From assembly GCF_018688255.1 (NCBI RefSeq), contig NZ_CP061314.1, positions 1,178,001 to 1,242,000 on the forward strand: 64,000 nt of DNA, written 5' to 3'. Shown one piece after another: positions 53,214 to 62,133 of the stretch. The translations under genes were made by a program, and so were the position numbers. The notes under the pieces were generated by a model that was not told the DNA's origin, made no database searches, and saw nothing but the letters and a program-made list of their open reading frames with translations. This stretch comes from Polynucleobacter corsicus (GTDB lineage: Bacteria; Pseudomonadota; Gammaproteobacteria; Burkholderiales; Burkholderiaceae). Each line of letters opens with the position of its first letter. Within the stretch, counting starts at the first letter, position 1.

Positions 53214-54266
53214 TTAGGATTTTGTGTTTAAGAAATCCACTACTGTCTGAACAAAAATATCCGGCGTTTCAATGTGGGGGATATGTCCGACATTGTCCAA
53301 AGGCACTAACTTAGCATTCGGAATCGCCTGCGCCGCTTTGCGACCTAGCTCAGGATAATTACCCAAAGACTTGACTGCTTCAGGCGGAGCAAAGCGTCGA
53401 CCAAATACGGTTCTGTCTTTCTGGCCAATGACTAACAATACCGGCATCTTCAATTGAGGCAAGTCACCGACTACTGGCTTTTCAGCAATCATCTGATAAG
53501 TTAACACTGAGGTCTTTGCATAGGCTGGGTAGTCAGGCCCTTTTTGAATCCGGACATATACCTCTACAAACTGCTCAAAGCTCGGCTGCCATACTGGAAA
53601 ATAAGACTGCAAGAAACGGCGATAACTGGTTTCTGTTTGTGCCATTTCTAACTTGAGTAGATTGTCATTTGTTTGTGGCGGAATGTCTTTACTGTAGTCC
53701 TCAAGACCCAATGGGTTTTCTAGGACTAGTTTCTGGACAGTTTTGGGATAAAGGCGCGCATACCGAATACCCACCATGCCACCCATCGAATTGGCGATCA
53801 CTGAGGTCTTAGTTATACCAAGCGATTTCAACAGGGCTTGTGTGTTCTGGGCAAGATCATCGGAGTGATATGCAACATCTGGCTTGGAAGATTTACCAAA
53901 GCCAATCTGATCCGGAGCAATGACTCGATAGCCTGCCGCAGTCAATCCTTTGATCGTAGGCGCCCAATAATCGCTTGAGAAATTCTTCCCATGAAATAAA
54001 ACCACTACACCCTTCTGCGCACCAACTGCAGACACATCCATATAAACCATGGTGGCAGGTTGACCCTGAAGGGAGGTTTTAAATTCTTTAGTGGGATAGG
54101 GATAAGGCCAAGCACTGAGGCGCAAATCTAAGGAGCTTGCGTTGGCATAGCGACTAGGTGGTGGAGCCTCCGCTTTAGGCTGATCAACCGATGTACAGCC
54201 CGAGAGGAAGACTCCGCTCACACACATCACCAAAGCGATTGCCAGTGTCTTTATTTTCATCTCCAT
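53214..54266 (-). CDS. Alpha/beta-hydrolase lipoprotein
   Basis: The 350-residue protein has a lipobox (VFLSGCTSV, Cys24) and an alpha/beta-hydrolase fold: the HG oxyanion motif LFHGKNFSSDYW (about 90-101), nucleophile elbow IANSMGGMVG (about 160-169), and the catalytic-His segment NVGHIPHIETP (about 326-336). The elbow has Ala where Gly is usual at the first position. The substrate is unknown. It follows the FAH gene by 29 bases on the same strand. Confidence 0.85.
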   Translation of the reverse strand: MEMKIKTLAIALVMCVSGVFLSGCTSVDQPKAEAPPPSRYANASSLDLRLSAWPYPYPTKEFKTSLQGQPATMVYMDVSAVGAQKGVVVLFHGKNFSSDYWAPTIKGLTAAGYRVIAPDQIGFGKSSKPDVAYHSDDLAQNTQALLKSLGITKTSVIANSMGGMVGIRYARLYPKTVQKLVLENPLGLEDYSKDIPPQTNDNLLKLEMAQTETSYRRFLQSYFPVWQPSFEQFVEVYVRIQKGPDYPAYAKTSVLTYQMIAEKPVVGDLPQLKMPVLLVIGQKDRTVFGRRFAPPEAVKSLGNYPELGRKAAQAIPNAKLVPLDNVGHIPHIETPDIFVQTVVDFLNTKS

Positions 54267-54295
54267 CCCTTTGTCTCTTGTAGCTATTAAGCTAT

Positions 54296-54988
54296 TTAAA
54301 CGATCTTGATTTTCAGAGGGCTTAAACCTTCAACTGATCCCTCAAGTACATCACCTTTTTTCACAGGGCCCACGCCTGCAGGTGTGCCGGACATAATCAA
54401 ATCGCCTGGCTCCAGCGTAAATAAAGTAGAGAGATACGCGATGGTGTCGGGAATATTCCAAATCAATTGGTTCAAGTCACCCTCTTGGCGCACTTCACCA
54501 TTCACCAAGAGCTTGACTGTGCCTTTGGTAGGATGACCAAACTGAGTTGCAGGTGTCAGCGCCGCACAGGGAGCGGATTGATTAAATGCTTTACCGGTGT
54601 CCCAAGGGCGACCCATTTTTTTGGCTTCGCCTTGTAAGTCACGGCGAGTCATATCCAAACCAACTCCGTAACCATAAACATGTTCTAGTGCTGTATCCGC
54701 AGAAATGTTAGCACCGCCCTTACCAATTGCGACAACCATCTCAATCTCATGATGAACATCATTTGATAGGTTTGGATATTGCATATCTTTGCCATCGGTA
54801 ACGATCGAGTTAGCTGGCTTCATAAAAAAGAATGGCGGCTCACGATCAGGATCATGGCCCATCTCACGAGCATGATCAGCATAGTTACGCCCAACGCAAT
54901 AGATGCGATTTACAGCAAAACGGCGGGTATCGCCCACTACAGGTAGTGATGGAACGATGGGTGGATCAATAACGTATGTAGTGCTCAT
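54296..54988 (-). CDS. Fumarylacetoacetate hydrolase family protein
   Basis: The 230-residue protein has the C-terminal FAH fold: IYCVGRNYADHAREMG (about 29-44), FFFMKPANSIV (about 52-62), the metal ligands in HHEIEMVVAIG (about 78-88), DMTRRDLQ, and the SGTPAGVGP motif (about 205-213). These enzymes cleave C-C bonds or tautomerise diketo acids, often in aromatic degradation. Chain length matches the short fumarylpyruvate-hydrolase/oxaloacetate-decarboxylase-like group. Confidence 0.87.
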   Translation of the reverse strand: MSTTYVIDPPIVPSLPVVGDTRRFAVNRIYCVGRNYADHAREMGHDPDREPPFFFMKPANSIVTDGKDMQYPNLSNDVHHEIEMVVAIGKGGANISADTALEHVYGYGVGLDMTRRDLQGEAKKMGRPWDTGKAFNQSAPCAALTPATQFGHPTKGTVKLLVNGEVRQEGDLNQLIWNIPDTIAYLSTLFTLEPGDLIMSGTPAGVGPVKKGDVLEGSVEGLSPLKIKIV

Positions 54989-55063
54989 GAATGACCTTTG
55001 TGATGAATATCTAATTTTTAATAACTCTGATTTGAATAAATTATGACATTACTTACATCAATG

Positions 55064-55333
55064 TCATTGCTGCCCCTTACTGCGGAGCTTGAGCACCAGA
55101 ATGCTCAGGGCCAAGGCAAAGGTCAAGGCATTGGCCAGAATCAAAGGCCACTTCTCAATAATGAGTCCATAGATAAGCCACAAACCTACCCCAGCAGTAA
55201 ACAAGCTATACATCCCTACCGAGATCCCAGAGAGATCTCGGGTGCGCCAAGATTGAATAGCCTGAGGCAGAAAGGCAATCGTGGTTAAAAATGCAGCGCA
55301 GTAGCCGATGAATTCAGACGAGAAAATATTCAT
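55064..55333 (-). CDS. SemiSWEET-type small sugar transporter
   Basis: The 89-residue protein has three membrane helices and the PQ-loop signature FLPQAIQSWRTRDLSGIS (about 22-39). Bacterial SemiSWEETs act as homodimers that pass sugars along their gradient. It lies between the feo-linked outer-membrane gene and the FAH gene on the minus strand. Confidence 0.87.
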   Translation of the reverse strand: MNIFSSEFIGYCAAFLTTIAFLPQAIQSWRTRDLSGISVGMYSLFTAGVGLWLIYGLIIEKWPLILANALTFALALSILVLKLRSKGQQ

Positions 55334-55354
55334 ACAGGATTGAGAAATGGCAAT

Positions 55355-56134
55355 TTATGGCAAAGGAATTGAAAAGATGGCCTTTAATGTCAGCGAGTCT
55401 GTGCTGTTTGAAAACCCCTTTCCTACCCCCGCCTGAAAGGCAATTGGCTTGCCGTCGTAATACATCATCAAAAAACCCATCTGTTCAGTATTTTGATATT
55501 TAATAGGTTGATTGATCTGATTCAGGTTTGAGTAGTACTCAACACCCAACGCAAGGTCTTGACTAACCTCTCTAGAAATACGGGTTGCAGTAGAAAAATA
55601 CGGCGCCTGATGAACGTAGGGCTGAGAGAGTGGCATGCCAAAGATAGGATTGAATGAAATCAGCCACTCATCAAAATGCTTGCCGACAATAAAACGAGCC
55701 TCACTGTTGTATCTCGACTGATCAAACTGGGGCTGTACATTGGAGATCTCAACATTAACACCAGCAAACAGAGCATCTCCATGCTCTTCTTGATAAGGCA
55801 ACCATTTCATGCGAAGTTTAGTAGCCGCATATTGGAATTTACTATCGTAGTTCACATACGAGATATATAAGCCGGCTTCTAAATTATTGCCTAGGCCATA
55901 AGCAAACTCTGGAGTAACACGCACTCCGTTATTACTCATGACTTCACCAGGATAAGATGATGTTTGAATACCTCGAGGCGTACTGTTTACGTGAAGCTCT
56001 AGGCTGGACTCCCCTTTTGCATTAATTGCATCGTCATACACCTGAATCTCATCTTGTAACGCTGCATGAGAAAGTAAGGGCAGAAGACTTGATACAGCAA
56101 GAAGGGTAAATAATCGCAAAGATCGGATAAGCAT
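55355..56134 (-). CDS. Predicted outer-membrane beta-barrel, in the feo operon
   Basis: The 259-residue protein has a signal peptide (about 1-24, ending SHAAL), then alternating beta-strands rich in aromatic residues (YGLGNNLEAGLYISYVNYDSK, given in part, about 79-99), and ends KAIFSIPLP. It resembles small outer-membrane barrels of no known function. It begins 27 bases after the feoB stop and is on the same strand as feoA-feoB with no terminator between, so it may be made under iron control. Confidence 0.7.
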   Translation of the reverse strand: MLIRSLRLFTLLAVSSLLPLLSHAALQDEIQVYDDAINAKGESSLELHVNSTPRGIQTSSYPGEVMSNNGVRVTPEFAYGLGNNLEAGLYISYVNYDSKFQYAATKLRMKWLPYQEEHGDALFAGVNVEISNVQPQFDQSRYNSEARFIVGKHFDEWLISFNPIFGMPLSQPYVHQAPYFSTATRISREVSQDLALGVEYYSNLNQINQPIKYQNTEQMGFLMMYYDGKPIAFQAGVGKGFSNSTDSLTLKAIFSIPLP

Positions 56135-56161
56135 AGGTATTGGGCTGGAATATCTAAGGCA

Positions 56162-58075
56162 TCAAGCGAGACTAAAGTAGCTTGCGACTTTATACGTAAT
56201 GAATGCTGCTAAATAGGCTAAACCAAAGAGATAGCTTAGCATAATGACTGGAATCTTCCAGCCGCCTGTCTCTCTCTTGACAGCAGCGATTGTTGAAAGG
56301 CATTGTGGAGCAAAAACAAACCAAGCCAAAAGAGACAGGGCGGTAGCTAAACTCCAACCCTTAGAGATGAGGGGTGCTAAGGCATCTGCAGCGTCAACCC
56401 CAGAGCTTGATAGCGCATATACGGTGGCCAAGGAGCTCACTACCACCTCACGTGCAGCCATCCCTGGGACTAAAGCAATACTGATCTGCCAATTAAAACC
56501 AATTGGCTCGAATACCACCGCCAAAGCCTGCCCCATCATTCCAGCAATGCTGTATTGAATAGGTGAGCCTGTCGCATTTTCTGGTGGCAGAGGAAAGCTT
56601 GAGAGTGCCCAGAGGCAGATGGTCATCATCATAATAATTCCACCAACGCGACGTAAGAAAATCTCTGCGCGCTGCCATAAGCCAATTAATAAATTACTTA
56701 GGCGTGGCAAGTGATAACTTGGCAACTCCATCATCAATGCGTTGAGCTTAAACTTTTCGCTAGTAAAGCGCTTCAAAATCCATGCTACAGCCATAGCACC
56801 AGCAATACCAGCAACATAAAGTAAAAATAGGACTAGACCCTGCAAATCCATACCTGCCCATAATTTACGCTCTGGAATGAAGGCAGAAATTAATAAAGCG
56901 TAAACAGGCAGGCGTGCTGAACAAGTCATCATCGGCGCAATCAAGATTGTCACCAGGCGATCACGTGCATTTGAAATACTGCGCGTCGCCATAATTCCAG
57001 GAATCGCACAAGCAAAACTAGACAATAGGGGAATAAAAGATCTGCCTGATAGACCAACCCGCCCCATCAAGCGATCCAATAAGTAGGCCGCCCGAGGTAA
57101 ATAACCTGACTCTTCCAGAACCAGAATAAAAAAATACAGAATCAAAATCTGCGGCAAGAAAATCAGCACACCGCCGGCACCAGCCAGAATGCCATCTACC
57201 AATAAGCTGCGTAGCCAATTATTCGGCAACACTTGAGTCAATAAGGCGGAAATCAAATCAACGCCAGCCTCAATAGCTTGCATAGGCAAGATTGCCCAGC
57301 TAAATACAGCTTGGAAGATAAAGAATAGTACCGTCGCTAAAATAATTGGGCCAAATACCGGATGAAGCAGAACGGAATCGAGGTGATCACTCAAACGATC
57401 AGGAGTAATTTGATCCAAGCCTAGATTTTGTAAAATATGTTGGACTTGTTCGTTGTCGGACTCAGTATGGATTGAGTGATCAACAGCAGTTTGTACACCC
57501 TCATCAATATTGCTCGCGCTGAATGCAGATGAGTTTTTCCAATCAAGTTCACTCAAATATTGTTTGAGCTCATCGGCGCCATTTGACTGAATGCCAACCG
57601 TAGCGACAACAGGAAGACCTAACTCCAAAGACAGAGCTCTTGTATCTACCACCAGGCCTTGCCGTTTTGCGACGTCCACCATATTTAGTACAACAACACA
57701 GGGCAGACCCAATCGTTTTGCAGACAACACTAAACGCAAGTTACGCCGGAGATTCATGGCATTCAAAATGCATAGCACCAGGTCAGGACGCTTCTCTCCC
57801 TCAGCATTGCCATGAAGAACATTACAAGTAATTCGCTCATCCAAAGAGCGTGGATACAAACTGTAGGCTCCCGGAAGATCCAAAATCCGGATCACTTTGT
57901 CAGACTCAAGGGTTAAGCGACCCTCTTTTCTCTCAACAGTCACACCTGAGTAATTGGCAACCTTTTGGCGACTACCTGTAAGTAAATTGAATAATGCTGT
58001 CTTTCCACAATTTGGGTTGCCCAATAATGCGACTAAGGGCTCTTTTGGAAAGAAATGAATCCGCGCCTCAAACAT
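56162..58075 (-). CDS. feoB: Ferrous iron transporter FeoB
   Basis: FeoB imports Fe2+ across the inner membrane. The 637-residue protein has an N-terminal G domain with GNPNCGKTALFN (about 19-30, Cys where E. coli has Ser), DLPGAYSLYP as G3 and NMVD as G4, a helical spacer with a rather long acidic stretch (about 205-240), and a transmembrane core containing the two Gate motifs (SFACAIPGIMATRSI is one). It is shorter than E. coli FeoB (773). It follows feoA by 2 bases. Confidence 0.95.
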   Translation of the reverse strand: MFEARIHFFPKEPLVALLGNPNCGKTALFNLLTGSRQKVANYSGVTVERKEGRLTLESDKVIRILDLPGAYSLYPRSLDERITCNVLHGNAEGEKRPDLVLCILNAMNLRRNLRLVLSAKRLGLPCVVVLNMVDVAKRQGLVVDTRALSLELGLPVVATVGIQSNGADELKQYLSELDWKNSSAFSASNIDEGVQTAVDHSIHTESDNEQVQHILQNLGLDQITPDRLSDHLDSVLLHPVFGPIILATVLFFIFQAVFSWAILPMQAIEAGVDLISALLTQVLPNNWLRSLLVDGILAGAGGVLIFLPQILILYFFILVLEESGYLPRAAYLLDRLMGRVGLSGRSFIPLLSSFACAIPGIMATRSISNARDRLVTILIAPMMTCSARLPVYALLISAFIPERKLWAGMDLQGLVLFLLYVAGIAGAMAVAWILKRFTSEKFKLNALMMELPSYHLPRLSNLLIGLWQRAEIFLRRVGGIIMMMTICLWALSSFPLPPENATGSPIQYSIAGMMGQALAVVFEPIGFNWQISIALVPGMAAREVVVSSLATVYALSSSGVDAADALAPLISKGWSLATALSLLAWFVFAPQCLSTIAAVKRETGGWKIPVIMLSYLFGLAYLAAFITYKVASYFSLA

Positions 58076-58077
58076 GA

Positions 58078-58317
58078 TTAAAGAGTTTTGACCTCAACCA
58101 TTCGAGCTTCAGATTCTCTTAAGGCAAATATCGATGATCCAACTCTAATTAAGATAGGGCCTTGCCCTAACAATCCTTTGCGCAAAACCTCTACCTGCTC
58201 TCCTGGCAAGAAACCAATATCCTCTAATTGGCCACGAACATCCTCCTGCTGATCGCCTATAGAGGCGATGCTGCAAACGCGAGCTCTTACGCCCGGAAGG
58301 ATTTGCTCAAGATTCAT
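58078..58317 (-). CDS. feoA: Ferrous iron transport protein FeoA
   Basis: FeoA is a small SH3-like cytosolic protein needed for FeoB activity. The 79 residues include LEDIGFLPGEQVEVLRKG (about 31-48) and the end ESEARMVEVKTL, typical of FeoA. It is the first gene of the feo operon, downstream of a Fur box. No FeoC gene is seen. Confidence 0.93.
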   Translation of the reverse strand: MNLEQILPGVRARVCSIASIGDQQEDVRGQLEDIGFLPGEQVEVLRKGLLGQGPILIRVGSSIFALRESEARMVEVKTL

Positions 58318-58344
58318 GGCTGGATTAGGTATTAATGTAAATTG

Positions 58345-58378
58345 ATTATATCCCTACATGAGAATGAATATCATTCTC
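58345..58378 (-). promoter_or_regulatory. feoAB promoter with Fur box
   Basis: GAGAATGAATATCATTCTC at 58360-58378 is a palindrome with exact 8-base arms, close to the Fur consensus. On the minus strand a perfect TATAAT (58350-58345) lies ten bases further on, so bound Fur would cover the -35 region. The remaining gap to the regulator gene shows nothing else. Confidence 0.9.
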
Positions 58379-58480
58379 TTGAAAAGGCATTAGCGCCTCA
58401 TAATCAACGATTTAAACTACTTCAACACTGATTTAAGCATATTTACTTACTACAAGTATGAGCTAAATCAAGGGGGTTAC

Positions 58481-59506
58481 TTATATCCAACCGGAAATCT
58501 GCCTCAACAGGCCAATCGACTTATGGCCAGGACTAACGCTAGATAGAGACCGAATTTTCCGAATCAGTTTTGCGAAATCGGTATTCAGGCTCAGGTCCTT
58601 GTTCATGGCAAGAAAGAAGATTTCGTCTTTCAATTGAATGAAATCTAGCCCATTCTCCAATGCAATACTTTTGACACCCATGCCAGCATCTGCTTTTTTA
58701 GCCAATATCGCTGTAGCAATTGCGGAGTGGGTGAACTCTTCATTTTCGTAGCCCCTAATGCCCTGCGCATCAATGCCTTCCTTAGCCAAAATGGTATCTA
58801 GAAGCAAACGTGTGCCAGATCCTTTTTGGCGGTTAATAAAGCGAATTTTCGGTCTTAGTAAATCTTTAGGAGAAATAATATTGAGTGGATTTCCTTTAGC
58901 CACTAACAGTCCTTGTACGCGCTTCATTACGGGGAATATTTGCATCCCCTCTTTTTGCAGTCGCTTAGAAATAATCAAGGAACTTTGTGAATCTGAAATA
59001 TGGAAGCCAGCAATATCGACTTCATAATTCAATAGACGCTCCACAGCCTCACCCGATCCAGCAGTGATGAGTTCGAAGCCGCCAATATTTAAAACCGCTT
59101 TTTGAATCATCGGATCACTGCTACTAGCAATGCGCCATTGTTTTTTGGCCTTCACTCTAAACTGAGCAAAACCTTCTTCTAGGTGAGAGAGGCTAGATTG
59201 CCCCAATCGTATGGTCTTTTGATCGAAGTCTTCGGTAAATTGAATCAAGTATCTTGCGTATTCCGATAGTTGAGAGCCATGCCCCCTCACGCGGTCCATC
59301 AGCTTAAATCCCAAAGCCAACTCAACATCATTCAGTTTTTGCCAAACATTTCTGTAAGAAAGCCCCATTTTTTTACAGGCAGACATCAGCGTTTTGCCGT
59401 GATCAATATCCTTTAATAAGGCGGTTAACCATACCAAATCGACTACAGCTGGATCTTTAGCATTTTTACTTCCAAAAACTAGGGTTGGCCGGATCTGAAT
59501 TCTCAT
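58481..59506 (-). CDS. ModE-like regulator fused to a binding-protein domain
   Basis: From the ATG at 59506 the protein has 341 residues. The N-terminal part (about 20-105) is a winged helix of the ModE/LysR kind (SACKKMGLSYRNVWQKLND, about 46-64). The C-terminal part (about 125-335) resembles a periplasmic-binding-protein fold (ITAGSGEAVERLLNYEVDIAG). Such one-component regulators often sense molybdate or tungstate or related ligands. It is divergent from the tupA-like gene with a shared dyad between, so it probably controls that gene. Confidence 0.82.
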   Translation of the reverse strand: MRIQIRPTLVFGSKNAKDPAVVDLVWLTALLKDIDHGKTLMSACKKMGLSYRNVWQKLNDVELALGFKLMDRVRGHGSQLSEYARYLIQFTEDFDQKTIRLGQSSLSHLEEGFAQFRVKAKKQWRIASSSDPMIQKAVLNIGGFELITAGSGEAVERLLNYEVDIAGFHISDSQSSLIISKRLQKEGMQIFPVMKRVQGLLVAKGNPLNIISPKDLLRPKIRFINRQKGSGTRLLLDTILAKEGIDAQGIRGYENEEFTHSAIATAILAKKADAGMGVKSIALENGLDFIQLKDEIFFLAMNKDLSLNTDFAKLIRKIRSLSSVSPGHKSIGLLRQISGWI

Positions 59507-59518
59507 ATGTAATTTTTT

Positions 59519-59543
59519 GCATATTGATGTTTTGTAATATAGC
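59519..59543. promoter_or_regulatory. Imperfect dyad between the ModE-like and tupA-like genes
   Basis: GCATATT (59519-59525) and AATATAGC (59536-59543) form an imperfect dyad resembling the TATAT-type half sites of ModE operators. Its central place between two divergent genes makes it a candidate operator for the ModE-like protein. Confidence 0.45.
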
Positions 59544-59581
59544 AAATCTTAACCGAACCCATCCAATGGAGCTCTATTTAA

Positions 59582-60406
59582 ATGACATTCTTATTAAAGC
59601 AATTACTGGCAAGCACAATTGCTGCTCTGATGCTTATAGGCAGCTCAGCTTATGCACAAGAAAAAAATATTGTCCTTTCCTCAACCACCTCCACAGAGCA
59701 ATCTGGTCTTTTTGGCTATATTTTGCCAATCTTCAAAATGAAGACAGGTATTGATGTCAAGGTGGTTGCCGTTGGAACTGGTCAAGCTCTAGACATTGGA
59801 CGTCGTGGTGATGCTGATGTGGTGTTTGTTCATGACAAGCCTGCTGAAGAAAAGTTTGTTGCTGAGGGCTTTGCCACAAAACGTATTGAGGTCATGTACA
59901 ACGACTTTGTTTTAATTGGACCTAAATCAGATCCCGCCAAAATCGGTGGTGGCAAGGACATCAAAGTCGCATTTCAAAAGATCGCTACAGCACAGGCACC
60001 ATTCGTATCGCGTGGTGACAAGAGTGGTACACATGCGGCTGAATTGCGCTACTGGAAAGATGTCGCTATCACGGTGGCTCCGAGTGCTTGGTACAAAGAA
60101 ACTGGCTCAGGTATGGGTCCAGCATTAAATACGGCTTCAGCCATGAATGGCTATATCCTGGCTGATCGCGCTACCTGGCTTTCATTTAAGAACCGTGGCG
60201 ATTTAACAATCCTAGTTCAAGGTGATCCAAAGCTATTTAATCAATATGGCGTGATGTTAGTCAACCCAGCTAAATTCCCACATGTAAAAAAAGCTGAAGG
60301 CCAAGAATTCATTGATTGGATTACATCTAAAAATGGTCAAGACGTGATTGCCAGCTATCAAATTGGTGGCGAACAACTCTTCTTTCCGAATGCCAAGAAA
60401 CAGTAG
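59582..60406 (+). CDS. tupA: TupA-like tungstate/molybdate-binding protein, orphan
   Basis: The 274-residue protein has a signal peptide (about 1-24, ending AYAQE) and the oxyanion-binding signature LSSTTSTEQSGLFGYILP (about 30-47), which matches TupA/WtpA-like tungstate receptors. GRRGDADVVFVHDKPAEE and the segment YGVMLVNPAKFP are also typical. No tupB permease or tupC ATPase follows; a terminator is directly downstream. The protein must use a transporter encoded elsewhere or act otherwise. Confidence 0.85.
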   Translation: MTFLLKQLLASTIAALMLIGSSAYAQEKNIVLSSTTSTEQSGLFGYILPIFKMKTGIDVKVVAVGTGQALDIGRRGDADVVFVHDKPAEEKFVAEGFATKRIEVMYNDFVLIGPKSDPAKIGGGKDIKVAFQKIATAQAPFVSRGDKSGTHAAELRYWKDVAITVAPSAWYKETGSGMGPALNTASAMNGYILADRATWLSFKNRGDLTILVQGDPKLFNQYGVMLVNPAKFPHVKKAEGQEFIDWITSKNGQDVIASYQIGGEQLFFPNAKKQ

Positions 60407-60433
60407 AGCCAAATACATTACTTCAGTTAAGAC

Positions 60434-60458
60434 ACAAGGCCCGCATTGCGGGCCTTGT
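60434..60458 (+). terminator. Terminator after tupA-like gene
   Basis: ACAAGGCCCGC (60434-60444) and GCGGGCCTTGT (60448-60458) form an 11-base stem with a three-base loop, followed by ACTTTAGTTCTT. A second perfect hairpin, CTTCAGCATT/AATGCTGAAG (60468-60491), follows and may help end the convergent transcript. Confidence 0.75.
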
Positions 60459-60505
60459 ACTTTAGTTCTTCAGCATTTACTAATGCTGAAGTGAATATTG
60501 AACAC

Positions 60506-61087
60506 TTACTTCTTTGGCGTTACGAAACCAATTGCTGTGTCGTCAACGAACTCAACTAATACGTCATCACCAGCCTTAAATTTCTCAAGACCTAAAACGC
60601 TTTGATCTACTTTCACTTTTTGCTTCTCGCCTGATGGCAATGTGAAAGTCACAATACGAGTCTTTGCATCGATCGTGGTAATTTTGACGGTAGCATAAAC
60701 AGTGTCAGTTGTCTCTTCAAATGGCTTAGCTGAACCTTTGCCAGCGATCACAACAGAACGCACGCCTGACACACCAGGTTTTGCATCTTTAGGGGCGGCA
60801 ACTAAACCAACCGCAATCGCTTGAGCGTGTTCAACCACAAACACATCACCCTTCTTTACTTTATCCAAATCATTGACTTGCTTGGCTACGTTCATTTGAG
60901 CCAAGTTACCGTTAGCGTCTTTCAGCACTACGATGCGTTTCTTCACATCTACGGAATCCACAGTGGCTGTCAATACAGCTGCTTCAGCTGCCAAAGGCAA
61001 CATCTTTGCGGGGGCCTGAGCAAATACAGAGCTTGCAGCAAACAAACCGAGTGAGGCAACTAATGTAGTTAGTAAAGATTTCTTCAA
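60506..61087 (-). CDS. Secreted protein with two repeated domains, unknown
   Basis: I place the start at TTG 61087, preceded by AGGAG at six bases, giving 193 residues with a signal peptide (KKSLLTTLVASLGLFAASSV, then FAQ). Two similar halves follow: ATVDSVDVKKRIVVLKDANGN (about 40-60) and VKITTIDAKTRIVTFTLPSG (about 130-149), each a beta-rich unit with the VxxVDxKxRIVxx pattern. This looks like an internal duplication. The role is unknown. Confidence 0.75.
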   Translation of the reverse strand: MKKSLLTTLVASLGLFAASSVFAQAPAKMLPLAAEAAVLTATVDSVDVKKRIVVLKDANGNLAQMNVAKQVNDLDKVKKGDVFVVEHAQAIAVGLVAAPKDAKPGVSGVRSVVIAGKGSAKPFEETTDTVYATVKITTIDAKTRIVTFTLPSGEKQKVKVDQSVLGLEKFKAGDDVLVEFVDDTAIGFVTPKK

Positions 61088-61187
61088 GATAACTCCTAGA
61101 TAAAGGGTTTTAAGGGATGTCGGTCTCTGACACCACCGATTCATTCTAACCATGAAGTGAGTTACTTTTAAGTCTTAAAGATCATAT

Positions 61188-61208
61188 TTACACCTTAAAT
61201 GGGTGTAA
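61188..61208. promoter_or_regulatory. Dyad in the divergent promoter region
   Basis: TTACACC (61188-61194) and GGTGTAA (61202-61208) are inverted copies with a seven-base centre, between the duplicated secreted protein and the GNAT gene. It could be an operator; no regulator is assigned. Confidence 0.4.
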
Positions 61209-61229
61209 TTTGCTACATTAGAAGCGTTT

Positions 61230-61676
61230 ATGGCTCATTCGCAGACCCCTATCGTAATCCTGATGAAAACCTGGCAGGATGCCAAGCTAGATGCTTACTC
61301 TATTCGAAGCCGGGTCTTTATTGAGGAACAAGGCGTTCCAGAAGAGATGGAGCTCGATGAATTCGACCTCGATGCCAGGCATGCGCTTGCCTATGCAGAT
61401 TCAGAATGTATTGGTACAGCTCGCCTAGTTACTCTAGCTGGGAATATTGGAAGAATTGGACGTATGGCAGTATTGCTAGGGTATCGAGGCCAAGGCGTTG
61501 CCAAACAATTACTGGGGGCTCTACTCAAAGCCTCCCAATCTCAGGGCATTAAAGAAATAGAGTTACACGCCCAAGTGACAGTGATCCCGTTTTACGAGCA
61601 ATTTGGGTTTATTGCACAAGGTGATGTGTACGATGAAGCGGGCATCCCACATCGCGATATGATTCTACGTATCTAA
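61230..61676 (+). CDS. GNAT family N-acetyltransferase
   Basis: The 148-residue protein has the acetyl-CoA-binding pattern RIGRMAVLLGYRGQGVAKQLL (in two parts, about 71-91) with the RxxGxA-type loop GYRGQGVA. The N-terminal half (SIRSRVFIEEQGVPEEMELDEFD) matches the ElaA/YjcF-like group. The substrate is unknown. The next gene starts 10 bases later. Confidence 0.9.
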   Translation: MAHSQTPIVILMKTWQDAKLDAYSIRSRVFIEEQGVPEEMELDEFDLDARHALAYADSECIGTARLVTLAGNIGRIGRMAVLLGYRGQGVAKQLLGALLKASQSQGIKEIELHAQVTVIPFYEQFGFIAQGDVYDEAGIPHRDMILRI

Positions 61677-61686
61677 CAGCATTGAA

Positions 61687-62112
61687 ATGATCATGACTCA
61701 GACCAATCACCCGCCCTTCCTTTTTCGCGTTTGCTACTCCGATACCGATGCAGCAGGCTTTGTATATCACGCGCGTTATCTGGAGATCTTTGAGCGTAGT
61801 CGCTCAGAATGGCTTCAGCAAAGGGGTTTAAGTCCAACAAAACTGGTGAATGAATTTGGCATTCTTCTGCCTGTTCGAGAACTCACGATGAACTTTCATA
61901 AGCCAGGACGCTTGGATGATCTTTTAAGGATTGATCAAGTTATTGAACATCGTGGTCGCACTCAAATTGCAGTCAAGCAAACTGCGCAGCGGATTGTTGT
62001 AGGCAGTGAGCCAGAGCTGATTGCCAGCGCCGTTCTTCATATTGTTTGTGTTGATACCACCTCCCTTAAACCTAAAGGCCTTCCCGATTGGCTTTTTGCA
62101 GCCGATCAATAA
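61687..62112 (+). CDS. ybgC: YbgC-like acyl-CoA thioesterase
   Basis: The 141-residue hot-dog-fold protein has the motif YSDTDAAGFVYHARYLEIFERSRSEWL (in parts, about 18-44) with the catalytic Asp of the 4-hydroxybenzoyl-CoA thioesterase group. YbgC hydrolyses short acyl-CoAs and is tied to the Tol-Pal region in many proteobacteria, but no tol gene is here. It may start two codons later at MTQTNH. Confidence 0.88.
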   Translation: MIMTQTNHPPFLFRVCYSDTDAAGFVYHARYLEIFERSRSEWLQQRGLSPTKLVNEFGILLPVRELTMNFHKPGRLDDLLRIDQVIEHRGRTQIAVKQTAQRIVVGSEPELIASAVLHIVCVDTTSLKPKGLPDWLFAADQ

Positions 62113-62133
62113 GACCTCAATTTAGGAGCACGT

